The notes: generated by a model not told the origin, from the letters alone. Counted from the stretch's first letter, positions 34,853-46,229 are shown. The stretch is DNA of 64,000 nt from Bemisia tabaci (GCF_918797505.1 NC_092793.1:84751912-84815911); one strand, 5' to 3'. Numbers and translations: made by a program.

Positions 34853-35584
34853 TTAACTCGCATCTTCTCCGTCCTGAGCTATTACCACTTGATCATCAGC
34901 AAAACACAGAGTAGGTATAAAAGGTGCCATCTTCCCGTAGCGGGGCGCCCATTCCTGAACAGCATCTCTACCATTCCTTTAAAATTTGTTCAAGGTAGGT
35001 ACACTTTAAATGAGGTTGGCGCCAAGCCACACCCTTGTTTAAGTCCCTTAGTTATTAAAAACCCCGACGATAACTCCCAATGGGAGTTAACTCTAGAAAA
35101 AGCCCCATCATGAAATTCTTTAATCGCACTGATGAGTCCCCCACTTAGACCCTTTTTGTTCAAGGCTTCCAAAAGTTTCACCAATGGCGCAATCGTAAGC
35201 TTTCTGGAGATCTATACGAACACTAGACTTAATTCTTGATCTGATCCCTTCTTTAATCTTCTCGATCACGTGGATGATGGTAAATAAGTGATCAATCGTT
35301 GATCTACCGGCGGCTCTGAAACTTGCTTGCTCTTCCGGTTCATGTTCTTGCCACTCATCCTCGATTTTAACTTTCAGAATTTTTCTGTATACCTTAATTG
35401 TTTGTACCTGTGACTGAAAGTCCTCTATAGTTGTCACACTCGTCCTTCTGACCCCTCCTCTTGTCGGTCCTTTGACGTAAAGGCGTACCTCAATTTTTGC
35501 GTGAGCCCTGTTTTACCTATATAAGTCCATGCTTTCTGGGGCTCATCCATAAATCGAGATACGCCCTTACGTCAGAGGAGCGAC

Positions 35585-35800
35585 GTTGTTTCCAAAAACA
35601 TTGAATCACGTAGACCGTGCATCCTGTGTTACGGAGGGATAGACAACTTTTAAAAATTCGCATGCCGATTAGTGGTAGCACCGACCCGCATCGATGAGTT
35701 CGTGTGTCCCAGTTGCGCAATCAGCCGCTAACACACGTACACTCCGAATGCACATTCTGGCTTACTGCGCATGCGCGGGCATCGAGAATGTACACTTATC
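35585..35800 (-). repeat. Modular repeat with NRF-1-like site (copy 2, rearranged)
   Basis: Contains the CATTGAATCACGTAGACCG module, then GCATCGATGAGTTCGTGTG in the opposite orientation to copy 1, then CTAACACACGTACACTCCGA and TACTGCGCATGCGCGGGCAT shared with the 42.7-kb copy. The modules appear in a different order and orientation from the other copies. Confidence 0.6.
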
Positions 35801-36690
35801 ATTCTCTTGGAAAAGGATGTACAGTTTGACGATCCCTAGTAGCAGACATTCCAATTTTGTTGAAATTTTGTTTAGATGAAATTGAAATTTTTTAGATTCA
35901 CCAAAAATGGGAGAAAAATTTCAATTTAATCGCGATTTTATTTCAATTAAAACTCAATTTTAATTTTTAGAAAAAATTTCAATTTTGTACCGATTTTTTA
36001 GCAATTTTATACAATCAATCTTGAATTTTAATTCCAATATATTTTATTTTTTTACAGCGCTTGAAATTAAAATTTCATGTCTTTTTAATTGGAACTGAGG
36101 CCGTATTTAACTTACTTGTTCAAAAATATCTCTACTGACTAAAACACAAATCAAAAAATTATAGAAATAACATTCGTACTTTATCGTTAAAAAAATGTAA
36201 ACAACTTCCTCTCCAGTTTTAACAATATGTGATTTATTGGTTCATTTCCATTAAAGTCGGTCCATATTGGTCAATTGCAGACTGATTAAAATGAACTGAT
36301 TAAATTGAATCAATTAAACAAGTTTTGAAAATATTTTGAAAATATTTTCAAAACCTTTTAAGGAATATTTTAAAAAATGTTTATGGACAATATTTTTGAA
36401 TTGTTTTAAAAATATTTTTTGTAAACATTTCCAAAATATTTAAAAATATTTTTAAACAAAATTTTTGAATTATTTTAAAAATATTTTTAAGTTAGTATAT
36501 GTTGTGTAATTTACATCAGTGTAAATTTAGTGGAAGTACCTATTATGTGATATCGAAAAACAAAATAAAAGGGAAGAAAAGGAGCCTAAGAAAACACGGC
36601 GTTAAACAATGCTATGATGAAAGTCGAGCCGCATACTGACGCAATGCATGCTATAACAGCCTTATCGGGCGTGATTTTAACCCGACTCAC
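35801..36690. other. AT-rich low-complexity sequence
   Basis: Repeated AATTTTAATTTT and AAATATTTTTAAA-like tracts occur between 35880 and 36500. No gene is recognised. Confidence 0.5.
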
Positions 36691-36695
36691 CATGA

Positions 36696-36772
36696 GCTCC
36701 CTGTGGCTCAATGGCAGAGTGCTGGGCTATCACAATCACGGCTCGGGTTCAAATCCGCACGAAGGTGTCCGG
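36696..36772 (+). repeat. tRNA-related SINE-like head, split by a foldback insertion
   Basis: Has a pol III A box (TGGCTCAATGGC, 36704-36715) and a B box (GGTTCAAATCC, 36746-36756) at tRNA-like spacing. A D stem can form (GCTC/GAGT), but the anticodon stem and most of the T stem do not, so it is not a functional tRNA. The body appears to continue after the insertion, from 37932. Confidence 0.55.
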
Positions 36773-37924
36773 GTAGGGTGGGCCAAATTCGGCGATGTCG
36801 GAATTTTTTTAGTCTTACCCCCTAGAACTGTTCCATTTGATCAAAAGCACTCTCTGCCAAGTTTCAGCCAAATCGGATAATATTAACCCGTGCCGACAGA
36901 GCCATCTTTTTTATATGGGATTTTACATTGAAAAACACTTTTTTCCGGAAAAATCCATTTTTCGAAAAATGTGTAATTTCTAGAAAAAATCTGAGGTCAT
37001 ATTCGGCTTCAGCAGGAAAAATTGAGTGGGGAAACATGTATTGGACACTTCAAAAAAAATTTTTTACCCCTCGTTATAGCGGCGAAACAACTGAAACATC
37101 TAGAAAGCGCTAAAAAAGGGTAAAATAACGGTGATAAAACCCAAATAATTACGTAAATCTGCATCTGAAAACGAAGCTCATCATATGGTTAGGGTTTCGT
37201 AGGTACTTTTTTAAGCGGAGTCCGAAAATGCTATCCATTTTTCTCTATTTCATCAGGATTTTCCGGAAAATCGATTTTCTTGTATAAAAAGAGGGTTTTC
37301 CGGGGAAAAATCAATTTTCAGGAAATAAACCTCAATATGTGACGGATGTTTTTATGCGTTTTTCACCGCTGAGTCCGAAAATGATGTCAAAGCTGCTCCA
37401 TTACATCGGGATTTTCCGGAAAATCGATTTTCTCGTAGAAACAGGGTTTTCCGAGGAAAACATAATTTATAGGAAATGAACGATCGACGTGTAATAGATG
37501 TTTTTGGTGTGCTGTTTAACGGTGAATTCGAAAATCATAACCGTTTCCCTCTATTCCACTAAGAGTTTCTGAGGAACTAAATTTTTCCCGTTAAAAAGGT
37601 AATTTTCCAGAGAAAACTCGGTACAATCGATTTCCCGAAAAATCCCGATGTAATGGAGCAGCTTTGACATCATTTTCGGACTCAGCGGTGAAAAACGCAT
37701 AAAAACATCCGTCACATATTCGAAAAATGGATTTTTCCGGAAAAAAGTGTTTTTCAATGTAAAATCCCATATAAAAAAGATGGCTCTGTCGGCACGGGTT
37801 AATATTATCCGATTTAGCTGAAACTTGGCAGAGAGTGTTTTTTGATCAAATGGAACAGTTCTAGGGGCTAAGACCAAGAAAATTCGCAAAATAAATTTTG
37901 CTGTGTATAATTAGGCCACCCTAC
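36773..37924. mobile_element. Foldback element inserted in the SINE-like sequence, TSD TGTCCGG
   Basis: The inverted termini start GTAGGGTGG(G)CC. The repeat TGTCCGGGTA lies at both edges (36766-36775 and 37925-37934). Because the element also starts with GTA, the duplication is 7 bp and at most 10. Arms of about 210-260 bp pair (36773-36985 and 37660-37924), with further TTTTCCGGAAAA-type inverted copies inside. No coding content. Confidence 0.85.
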
Positions 37925-37934
37925 TGTCCGGGTA

Positions 37935-38649
37935 TTTTACGCTACTAAACGTCGCAGGAATTCAGGTAAGCAGTGGTTTATAATATTCAATATTTGTATA
38001 ATGGAGAATTTGCAAGGGTCTGAAATTTGATGAATTTCCTGTTTAAGTGGAATCCTCTGAGTGAACTGAACATGAAGATACCCTTGATTCATAAATTGAG
38101 CAATTATTAGAGGAGATATGACAAAATAACCGATTCTGCTAAAATACATGTGTTTAAATGGGAAATGCCGCCAGATGACGTCACAAGGCGGCGCATTTTC
38201 TCACTTTTAAATCAATTTTTCTCCAATTTCCCATGTCAGAAAAAAATTATGAAAAATGTTGCGAACTCAGCTCATTAGGCACGTTCAGATGAAGCAATAA
38301 AAAAATTGCGTGCAAATTCTCCATTGATGGTTCAAATGTAATACATGTGCAGTGCTGTGAAAATGACAGCCTTTGCCTGTAGGTACTTCCACATCTTAAA
38401 AATATTTTTATTTATTTTTGATACAATCTAGATACCATCTGAATCTAATTGAAATTTAATACGTATTTAATCGCTATTAAATTCAAATGGTGACTTCAAG
38501 AAGATTTAATTGGAACGAAATCTCATCTCAATAATATCGCAATTAAATTCCTGCAAAATTTCCAGAAAATTGTGCAAAAATACATGCAAATGCTACCAGG
38601 GTCGAGAAGAAGAAACCCGCGACGATCTTTAACTCATTCCTTTAATTTA
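37935..38649. other. Possible SINE body, then unrecognised sequence
   Basis: The first part continues the sequence interrupted at 36773. The rest is AT-rich with no recognisable gene. Confidence 0.35.
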
Positions 38650-38905
38650 CCGGGTGTCCGTAAAGTAACTGAAAAGTGCGTATAATTTTTGAACGAAAAA
38701 AGATGGAAGGTCGCGGTTTGTGGCATTCTTCATTATCCGAAAAGGGAAATTTTTCGATGGGGGATTTTTCTTGGTGGACTCCGCAACTTTAAAATTTCAA
38801 ATAGCAACCCCCATTTTTTTAGACATGGTTAGAAAGAACTTGAAAAGACAAGAAAAATGGCGAAAAAAAAATTAGAATCGGTTCACTTGCTCAGAGGTTA
38901 TCGCC

Positions 38906-40495
38906 TATGGAACGGCTTCCGTAACCCTAAAAAAGAAAAATTCCAAAAAAAAAAGTATACATATTTTTTTCGTGAAAAAAAAAATTAAAAAAAAATAAAA
39001 AAAAAAAAAAAAACAAAAAAAATAAAAAAATAAAATAATAAAAAAAGAAATAAAAAAATAAAAAAAATAAAAAAATAAAAAAATAAAAAAATAAATAAAA
39101 AAAATAAAAAAAAATAAAAAAAAATAAAAAAATAAAAAATAAATAAAAAGAATAAAAAAAAATAAAATAAAAAAAATAAAAAAATAAAATAAAATAAAAA
39201 TATCTTAGGACTAGGTCGAATAACGGCTGGTGTTGCTGGGGGACTCCAGCGGCCGATGCCCGTTGATTCGGACTGATGAGTGTTGAAGACCGATGCGCGG
39301 CAAGCCGGGCATATTCAAATATTTCCCGCGCAATTCCAACTGAACCTGCTCCTACCTCCTTAAACACCCCTTCAATTAAAGGCGGAGTTCCGATCTGCGG
39401 TCCTCCCTTATTTCAAATAGCCCAAGAGTTTCATATAAATATACAGAGTGGTGCACAAGTCAAGGGTTTGTCGCACCCGTTCCTTTCCTCGAGCAATAAC
39501 GGGATCCCACTGAATCCCGCTAAGCGGTAACTCGAACTCAAATTCGAATTTATAAAAGGGATAAACAACTTTTCCTTGCCCTTCCCCCCTCCCTACTCCC
39601 GCTCTCGCGCAATTAAATACGGATGTTCCCTGAATAGGTAAGCTGCATCCGCACTTTTCTGAAGTAAAGTACCTGTATAGCGAGAGTATGGACAGATGTG
39701 AAACTTCGAAAATCCATCAGGCCTTCACCGATGCTTCTGCGAATAAAGTTAGGGCCCAGAAATGCAGCCAACCTATGAATTTCATTTATCCAGAGCACTT
39801 TACTAATACAATTGTTACGAACCATCGTTTGCGCGAGAGCGGGAATAGGGAGGGGGGAAGGGCAAGGAAAAGTTGTTTATCCCTTTTATAAATTCGAATT
39901 TGAGTTCGAGTTACCGCTTAGCGGGATTCAGTGGGATCCCGTTATTGCTCGAGGAAAGGAACGGGTGCGACAAACCCTTGACTTGTGCACCACTCTGTAT
40001 ATTTATATGAAACTCTTGGGCTATTTGAAATAAGGGAGGACCGCAGATCGGAACTCCGCCTTTAATTGAAGGGGTGTTTAAGGAGGTAGGAGCAGGTTCA
40101 GTTGGAATTGCGCGGGAAATATTTGAATATGCCCGGCTTGCCGCGCATCGGTCTTCAACACTCATCGGTCCGAATCAACGGGCATCGGCCGCTGGAGTCC
40201 CCCAGCAACACCAGCCGTTATTCGACCTAGTCCTAAGATATATTTTTTTTTTTTATTATTTTTTATTTTTTTTATTTTATTTTTTTATTTTTTTATTTTT
40301 TTTTTATTTTTTTTATTTTTTTTAATTTTTTTAATTTTTTTATTTTTTTATTTTTTTTAATTTTTTTATTTTTTTTATTTTATTATTTTTTTTTATTTTT
40401 TTATTTTTTTTTATTTTTTTATTTTTTTTTTCACAAAAAAAATATGTATACTTTTTTTTGGATTTTTTTTTTAGGGTTACGGAAGCCGTTCCATA
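38906..40495. mobile_element. Nested foldback element, 1.59 kb, TSD ATCGCC
   Basis: The inverted termini begin TATGGAACGGCTTCCGTAAC. The 6-bp repeat ATCGCC flanks it (38900-38905 and 40496-40501). Arms of about 700 bp include matching AT-rich low-complexity tracts (about 38980-39200 as AAATAAA, about 40240-40430 as TTTATTT) and a unique-like block (39203-39610 and 39830-40235). Confidence 0.82.
39444..39997. mobile_element. Innermost inverted element, CAGAGTGGTGCAC/TA type
   Basis: The termini CAGAGTGGTGCACAAGTCAA and complement are flanked by TATA, with arms of about 165 bp and a unique centre at 39611-39830. The pairing continues outside it into the parent element, so it may be an independent insertion in the loop or simply an internal part of the parent. 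Confidence 0.5.
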
Positions 40496-41049
40496 ATCGC
40501 CGGTCAAAATTTTAATTTAAAATTAATTTAATTAAAATTTAATTTTAATTAATTTAATTTTTTTTAATTTTTTTTTTTAAATTTTTTTTTTCGGTTGGTG
40601 TGGACCCAGCACCATTTCTCCACCTTGTTTCAAAATTTTAAATTGACCCCTTTTCAAAAAATCGCCGTTGAGCTCCTGCGAGCATTTCTAAAAGTGCCTT
40701 TTAGGAAAAGGAAAAACAACTAACGTTGTCACAAGTTCGGATGGCAATGTTTCAAAATAAAATTTCGGAAAATTCAACGTGGCGGCATATTTGAGGAAAC
40801 GCGAAAAATGAAAATCCCAGAAACTGTTTATCTTTCAAATACCCTCTAGTTTAAGGAAATCAAAGGTATCAACTTTAATACCGTTATTTGGCCAAGTAAG
40901 AGCAATAATTTGCTGACTTTAAAGTTGTCAAGCGGGGCGCCTTCAATCGTTGGAGTATGCAACATCACAGGATTAAGTGTGCTGTCAAAAAATGAAGCCG
41001 ATGTGAAAAAGTGCTCCACCTTTGGGATGCTTCAGAAACGTGCAAGGTC

Positions 41050-42050
41050 CTCCTCCTCAAAAACGATAAAAAAGAAGAAAAGAAAAACTAAGCAATTTTT
41101 ACTCACAATCTTGGCGAGCCAAAAAACATGGTTTTTCCTGGTGGGGTAGGGGCGATTGACATTTTTGACATTTCTCTCTCTGAAAATTACAAATCCAAGA
41201 ATAATTTTAATTCTCTAACTCCTGGAACTCCTAATTGGAAAGGAGGATCAGAGATGGAAAATTTCATGAAATTTATTCGAATGAAATTTCACGAAATTTC
41301 ATGAAATATATTGAAACTTCTGGGGATACATTCAGGAGGCTAAGAAACGCCTAGAAACAGTGATTCTAAATTTTGAAATTTTTTACCCCAAGCCATAAAA
41401 CATTCGCGCATTGCAAATGTTTTCGTTTAGTTTAGAGGTTAGGTTGGGGTTTTTCTCTCTAAACTCCCCTTTTTGCCCCCTCTTTGTGTCTGGCACCTTC
41501 AGTAGAGTAGCATAACACCGCAGCATCAACAGAAAGACCATCTGAAACGCTTTCAGACCTCCAAAGGTTCAATACTTAAATAATTCTAAAAAAATTAATA
41601 AATTTCAACTTTTGTGAAATTTCAAAACGTGAAATTTCACTTTCCATCTCTGAGGAGGATATCTGCTACGCTTTCAACTCCGAAAACGCCGTTCTACTCT
41701 CGATTATTATTTGAGTTGAGATTATCTTATTGACAGTCTCAAACTCACGATTTGAGGCACCGATCTTTTAGGTAACTTCTGATGCACTACCCGATTGGTG
41801 ACACTATTTACGAAGCTGAAATCAGTATGCTAAGTTCCCTTGATCATACTGCATTCTGATTTAGTTTGCAATTATCAGATTATTCTCGATTTACAGTAAA
41901 ACTCTGTTTCCACTTTCCACCAGATTTTTGTTTGCTTTAAACTTGGTATCTAGTAATTTGACAAATGAAGTTTTAAAATGTTACTTGGTTTTATTTAATA
42001 GTGCTTAATTTTGCTGCTTTGGAGGAGGACCTTGACAATTTCTAAATCAT
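41050..42050. other. Unique centre of the 38.7-42.7 kb foldback
   Basis: Contains dense GAAATTTCATGAAAT-type short palindromes at about 41255-41320 and again near 41610-41640. No protein is recognised. Confidence 0.4.
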
Positions 42051-42694
42051 CCCAAATGGATGGGAGCGCTTTTTCACATCGGCTTCATTTTTTGACAACA
42101 CACTTAATCCTGTGATGTTGTATACTCCAACGCTTGAAAGCGCCCCGCTTGACAACTCTAAAATCAGCAAATTATTGCTCTCACTTGGCCAAATAAAGGA
42201 ATTAAAGTTGATACCTTTGATTTCCTTAAACTAGAGGGTATTTGAAAGATAACAGTTTCTGGGATTTTCATTTTTCGCGTTTCCTCAAATATGCCGCCAC
42301 GTTGAATTTTCCGAAATTTTATTTTGAAACAATGTCATCCGAACTTGTGACAACGTCAGTTGTTTTTCCTTTTCCTAAAAGGCACTTTTCAAACTTTTCA
42401 TTCCTGGTTTGTTTTTGTTTTTTCGATACCTAAGTCGGAGCTGAACGGCGATTTTTTGAAAGGTGGTCAATTTAAAATTTTGACCGGCTGTAACTTTTTC
42501 AACTATTTGAAATTTTAAAGTTGCCCCCCCCCCCCCTTGGGCGGTTCGCCAAGAAACCCCCCCCCCCCCATCGAAAAATTTCCCTTTTTGAATGATGAAG
42601 AATGCCACAAACTGCGACCTGCTCCTATCTTTTTTTGTTTAAAAATTATACCTACTTTTCAGTTACTTTACGGACACCCGGTATAGTTGTTCAA

Positions 42695-43135
42695 GAGAAC
42701 AAGATGAGGAACATTCTCGATGCCCGCGCATGCGCAGTAGACCAGAGTGTTCATTCGGAGTGTACGTGTGTTAGCGGTTATCTGCGCATGCGCAGTATAG
42801 TGACTCTAGTGAATTTTTGTCGAATTGTGAGGCTTTTTTCCTCGGTTAATAATTGGTTCGGAAAAATGAAACAATGCTATTCGGGTGTAAAATTATGTGT
42901 CCTAAAACTTTTCTTCTCAGGAATTTTGTCTGAAAATGGGCTCTAAACAAGATATTCGTGAAAAACCGAGCGCGGCCATGAATTCTCCATTGCCTCTCTG
43001 CAGTCTCTTCGAGTGCTTGGGACACACGCTCTCTCCCATTCCCCGCCCGCCCATCATGGGGCTCCGAGAGACTTGCTTCGCTCCGCCTGTACTAAACCGA
43101 GCCGGACGCACGGTCTACGTGATTCAATGTCTTTG
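42695..43135 (-). repeat. Modular repeat with two NRF-1-like palindromes (copy 3)
   Basis: This is the inverted counterpart of 28085-28440, with GCGCATGCGCAGTAG near 42724 and CTGCGCATGCGCAGTATA near 42781. The intervening CGGAGTGTACGTGTGTTAGC module is shared with 35.7 kb. The end module CATTGAATCACGTAGACCG (on the complement) is at about 43111-43131. Confidence 0.65.
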
Positions 43136-43430
43136 ATTGTTTCCCACCATTTCTCGGCGGTCATTTTGAACAGGGTTCAAAATGGATGTGTTGCACCTTT
43201 CTTGCTAATTCATTTTCTGGCAATGGGCATCATGATGTGCTTGATGAATTATTTCCTGTACTTTTAGGTCCACAGACACCCCAAAAAAGTCCTTTAAGTT
43301 CAAAAATTTTCGGCGGGAAAATCTAAAACTAAGAATGGCGGGAGAGTACCATAGAGTACATAGAGTCGTAATGTAAATGGGAGAGCTGCTGCCATATTCT
43401 GGTCGACGAGGTCCAAGTCCAAGGCAGATA
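43136..43430. other. Unrecognised spacer
   Basis: Nothing is recognised. Confidence 0.3.
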
Positions 43431-43744
43431 AAAGGTGCGTTATTAAATTACTTCAGATGCGTCGTTAAATTAATTTTGCTGCCCAACAAAAATGGCCGAA
43501 TCTCAGCAGGATTGACGTCATCTCAACAACGACGTCAGCTCTACAGACGGAAGAAAATCGAGGTGTCGTTGTTAAATTCCTGTTGGATTCTGCGGATTTG
43601 GAGGTTAAGTTTAATTGAAATTTAAGATTTTTAACATTTAAATCTTATTAACACCCACATTCTTACGAAATTGACGCGGTACAACAACTGTAAGCAATTG
43701 CAAGTCAGTCTGATGAAGAACATGCGGCGAAGAAGTGCGGAAAA

Positions 43745-43970
43745 GTGGCAAATATTGATGTGAACAATAACATAACAACAATCCAGCGACCTTGGCAGCA
43801 GTCCGCATTAGCCAGAAACCTCGCTGAGCTGTTGGGCAGTTTTCTGAGCAGCCATCTTGGAAAACGGGTAAATCCACCAGAATTTACTAACGCTTTCGTT
43901 GAGCTCAACGCTCAGCGGGTAATTTTCGTTGGGCAGTTATGGACTTTAACAACTCATCTAACGAATGGTA
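43745..43970 (+). other. Repeat-borne open frame of about 70 codons (copy A), coding status uncertain
   Basis: The frame reads IDVNNNITTIQ, then NLAELLGSFLSSHLGKRVNP and PEFTNAFVELNAQRVIFVGQ. Related frames are open at 44045-44277 (minus strand) and 45121-45330 (minus strand, broken by an extra G near its end). I do not recognise the protein. The antisense frame is also open in two copies, so the signal may be composition plus recent duplication. Confidence 0.3.
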
Positions 43971-44319
43971 TTCGCATTTCGTACCCCTTGACGTCACACG
44001 GCATCGGGTAAGTTTCGGGTACATCCTGATTGCATGAGATAAGACGCGTTGTTAAAGTCCACAACTGCCCAACGAAAATTACCCGCTGAGCGTTGAGCTC
44101 AACGAAAGCGTTGGTAAATTCTGGTGGATTTACCCGTTTTCCAAGATGGCTGCTCAGCAAACTGCCCAACAGCTCAGCGAGGTTCTCGGCTGCTGTGGAC
44201 CGCTGCCGAGTTTGCTGGATTGTTGTCATGTTATTGTTTACATCCATAACTGCCATTGTTTCGCACTTCTTCGCCACATGTTCGTCACCAGACTGACTTG
44301 CAATGGCTTATAATCGTTT

Positions 44320-44880
44320 ATTGCGTCAATTTCGTACTAATATGGGTGTTAAGGTTAATCTTCAGCTGTAGTTCCGAAAAAATCCACCACGTCGCGCTGC
44401 TAAAATCCGACTCCGAAATCAGTAATTATTTAAATATCACAATAGGTATCTTAAATTCTAAGACTCATAAGTTCTAGCAGCATACGTCTGGAATCCTTAG
44501 AAACAAACGCGAGCTTTGAAAGTCTAATAATAAAAGCTGTAAATTGATCCCAGTTTCTCTTACGGGATATCTGTAAGTGCGAGAGAGACAGCTCACGGTG
44601 GGAGAGAGATATCTGCCAACTGCTGAGAGCGACCAAGCGCGATTGGTTGCATCAAGGTCATCATGCTTAACCCTACTTTTTTCTGGGATCAAATTGCAGA
44701 GCTTCAGAAATGACTTTTCACGTTGTTTTTAGGGTCAATAGGAAGAAGAATTTTATAGCTAGAACTTATTTATCTTCGATTTAAACAGAAATTCCTTCAA
44801 CTTTTATAAAAGCTCAAGGACTCACGTGGTGCTGTACGGACTCTAAAACACAGCGGTGGCGCCCCCTGCGCGGAGAAATT
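44320..44880. other. Centre of the composite element, unrecognised
   Basis: No repeat pairing or protein is recognised. Confidence 0.3.
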
Positions 44881-45117
44881 TCTTACTTCACGCAGCTGTA
44901 GATAAACCTTAATAAGATTTTTAAATGTTAAAAATCTTAAAATTTCAACAAAACTTAACCTCCAAATCCGCAGAATCCAACGGGAATTTAACAACGCGCC
45001 TCGATTTTCTCCCGTCTGTTGAGGTGACGTCGTCGTTGAGATGACGTCAATCCTGCTAAGATTCGGCCATTTTTGTTGGGCAGCAAAAGTAATTTAACAA
45101 CGCACCTATAGGTTGTT

Positions 45118-45420
45118 AACGTCCCCAACTGCCCCAACGAAAATTACCCGCTGAGCGTTGAGCTCAACGAAAGCGTTGGTAAATTCTGGTGGATTTACAT
45201 GTTTTCCAAAATGGCTGCTCAGCAAACTGCCCAACAAGTCAGCGAGGTTTTCAGCTGCTGTGGACTGCTGCCAAGTTTCCTGGATTGTTGTTATGTTATT
45301 GCTTACATCAATAACCGCCTTTTCTTCGCACTTCCTCGCTACATGTTCGTCACCAGACGGATTTGCAATTACTTACAATTGTTGTGCTGCGTCAATTTCG
45401 TAATCATTTGAGTGTTAATA
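45118..45420 (-). repeat. Third copy of the inner segment of the 43.4-45.1 kb element
   Basis: Collinear with 44045-44330, with scattered substitutions and a single-base insertion (GTTGGGGCAG for GTTGGGCAG) that breaks the shared frame. Confidence 0.7.
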
Positions 45421-45744
45421 GGATTTAAATGTTTAAAGTCTTAAATTTCAATAAAATCTAACCTCCAAATCCTCTCAATTCAATGGGAATTTAACGATTA
45501 AGCACTTTGAGAAGGAAAGAGGCGTTGAAAGTTGCCGGAGAGTGATCACGGTAATCGGACCGATGACATTGACTATCTCGGATGTTATCTCGTAGTTAGC
45601 GCGGGACTTTTCCGAAAAAATCAGTAGGATTGTAATTTTAAAGTCGGGAATTAAAAAAATTTATGTTGAGGGAAACAATTAATTTTTTTTTTTTTGTTGA
45701 AAAACATTAGTTGAACAGAATGCATCTTAATTTTTAAAGAGCTG

Positions 45745-45880
45745 ATGACCTAATGACCTAACCTAAACCTAAACTATTCCTAACCTAACTAACCTAAAAC
45801 TAACCTAACATAGCCTAACCAAACCTAACTAACCTCTAAACCTAACCTAACTAACTAACCCTAACCTAACCGAACCTCTC
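45745..45880. repeat. Degenerate CCTAA/TTAGG interstitial telomere-like tract
   Basis: About 130 bp are dominated by CCTAA units separated by CCTAAA, CTAA and ACTAA variants. TTAGG is the canonical insect telomere repeat, so this is an interstitial telomere-like tract or a simple repeat that mimics one. Confidence 0.7.
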
Positions 45881-46229
45881 GTAAGTCAGTAAATGTCGCT
45901 GATATAGTAACAATTATCAATATTAAACTTAAGTGTTGTAAAAAAGGAGTTTGTGACTTATTTGGCGAAGAAGATCATGATGTGGGGGATTTTTCCAGAT
46001 TGGAAAAAAAAAAAAAAAATAAAAATTTAGTGTCGCGGAAACCGAACGGATCTCATGTGGCAGGTGAGTTCTTACCGATAGGCCATTCTCGAGCGGAAAC
46101 TTTGGTGGTCGGACATAAGTAATATATAAGGGTAGTGTTCTAAAATTTTTTTTCTAGTAGAAGAAGTTGCATCGTTGACCGGTGGGACGCACGCGGATGG
46201 TTGCTGGGGTTCTGCAACTTTTCCTGTCT
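45881..46229. other. Unrecognised sequence with an A-run
   Basis: An A homopolymer lies near 46004-46026. No gene is recognised. Confidence 0.35.

Larger units (their letters stand above)
33194..35460 (-). pseudogene. LINE (non-LTR retrotransposon) reverse-transcriptase relic, with two MITE insertions
   Basis: Read on the minus strand from 35460, the fragments run in family order. First is EQASFRAAGRSTIDHLFTI (an RT motif of the QAGFR.GRST type), then RIDLQKAYD (the motif A aspartate), KGLKQGCGLAPTSFKVYL, and the catalytic FADDQVVIAQD with FADD at 34892-34903. Beyond the MITEs is the typical LINE C-terminus: MDFWRRSAEISRKERICNEN, MGDDRLLRQAFDWVPPERRR, then EEIRRCQMPDDLWEDINGDW, ending at a stop at 33194-33196. 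The reading frame changes near 35190 and again before FADD, and stops occur, so it is dead. The 5' part (endonuclease) is missing. The clade is not assigned. The insertions at 33890-34216 and 34269-34852 post-date it. Confidence 0.85.
38650..42681. mobile_element. Foldback element, 4.0 kb, CCGGGTGTCCG/TA type, containing nested foldbacks
   Basis: The termini CCGGGTGTCCGTAAAGTAAC and complement are each flanked by TA. Outer arms (38650-38905 and about 42440-42681) and a second inverted pair (about 40670-41035 and about 42050-42410) surround a unique centre (41050-42050). The left arm is interrupted by the element at 38906-40495. No transposase is recognised. Confidence 0.82.
43434..45115. mobile_element. 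Composite inverted-repeat element, TGCGTTGTTAAA-type segments
   Basis: The outer segments 43434-43640 and 44880-45110 are inverted copies (TTGCTGCCCAACAAAAATGG, AGGATTGACGTCATCTCAAC). Inner segments 43690-43970 and 44045-44310 form a second inverted pair. A third copy of the inner segment is at 45118-45420 and a third outer segment at 46230-46385. Confidence 0.7.

Noticed and set aside
36696..36772. Functional tRNA gene
   Set aside because: The A and B boxes fit, but the anticodon stem and most of the T stem do not pair, so it was kept only as SINE-like.
38927..39367. 146-codon frame rich in F and Y
   Set aside because: It is a translation of AAATAAA-type low-complexity sequence in a foldback arm.
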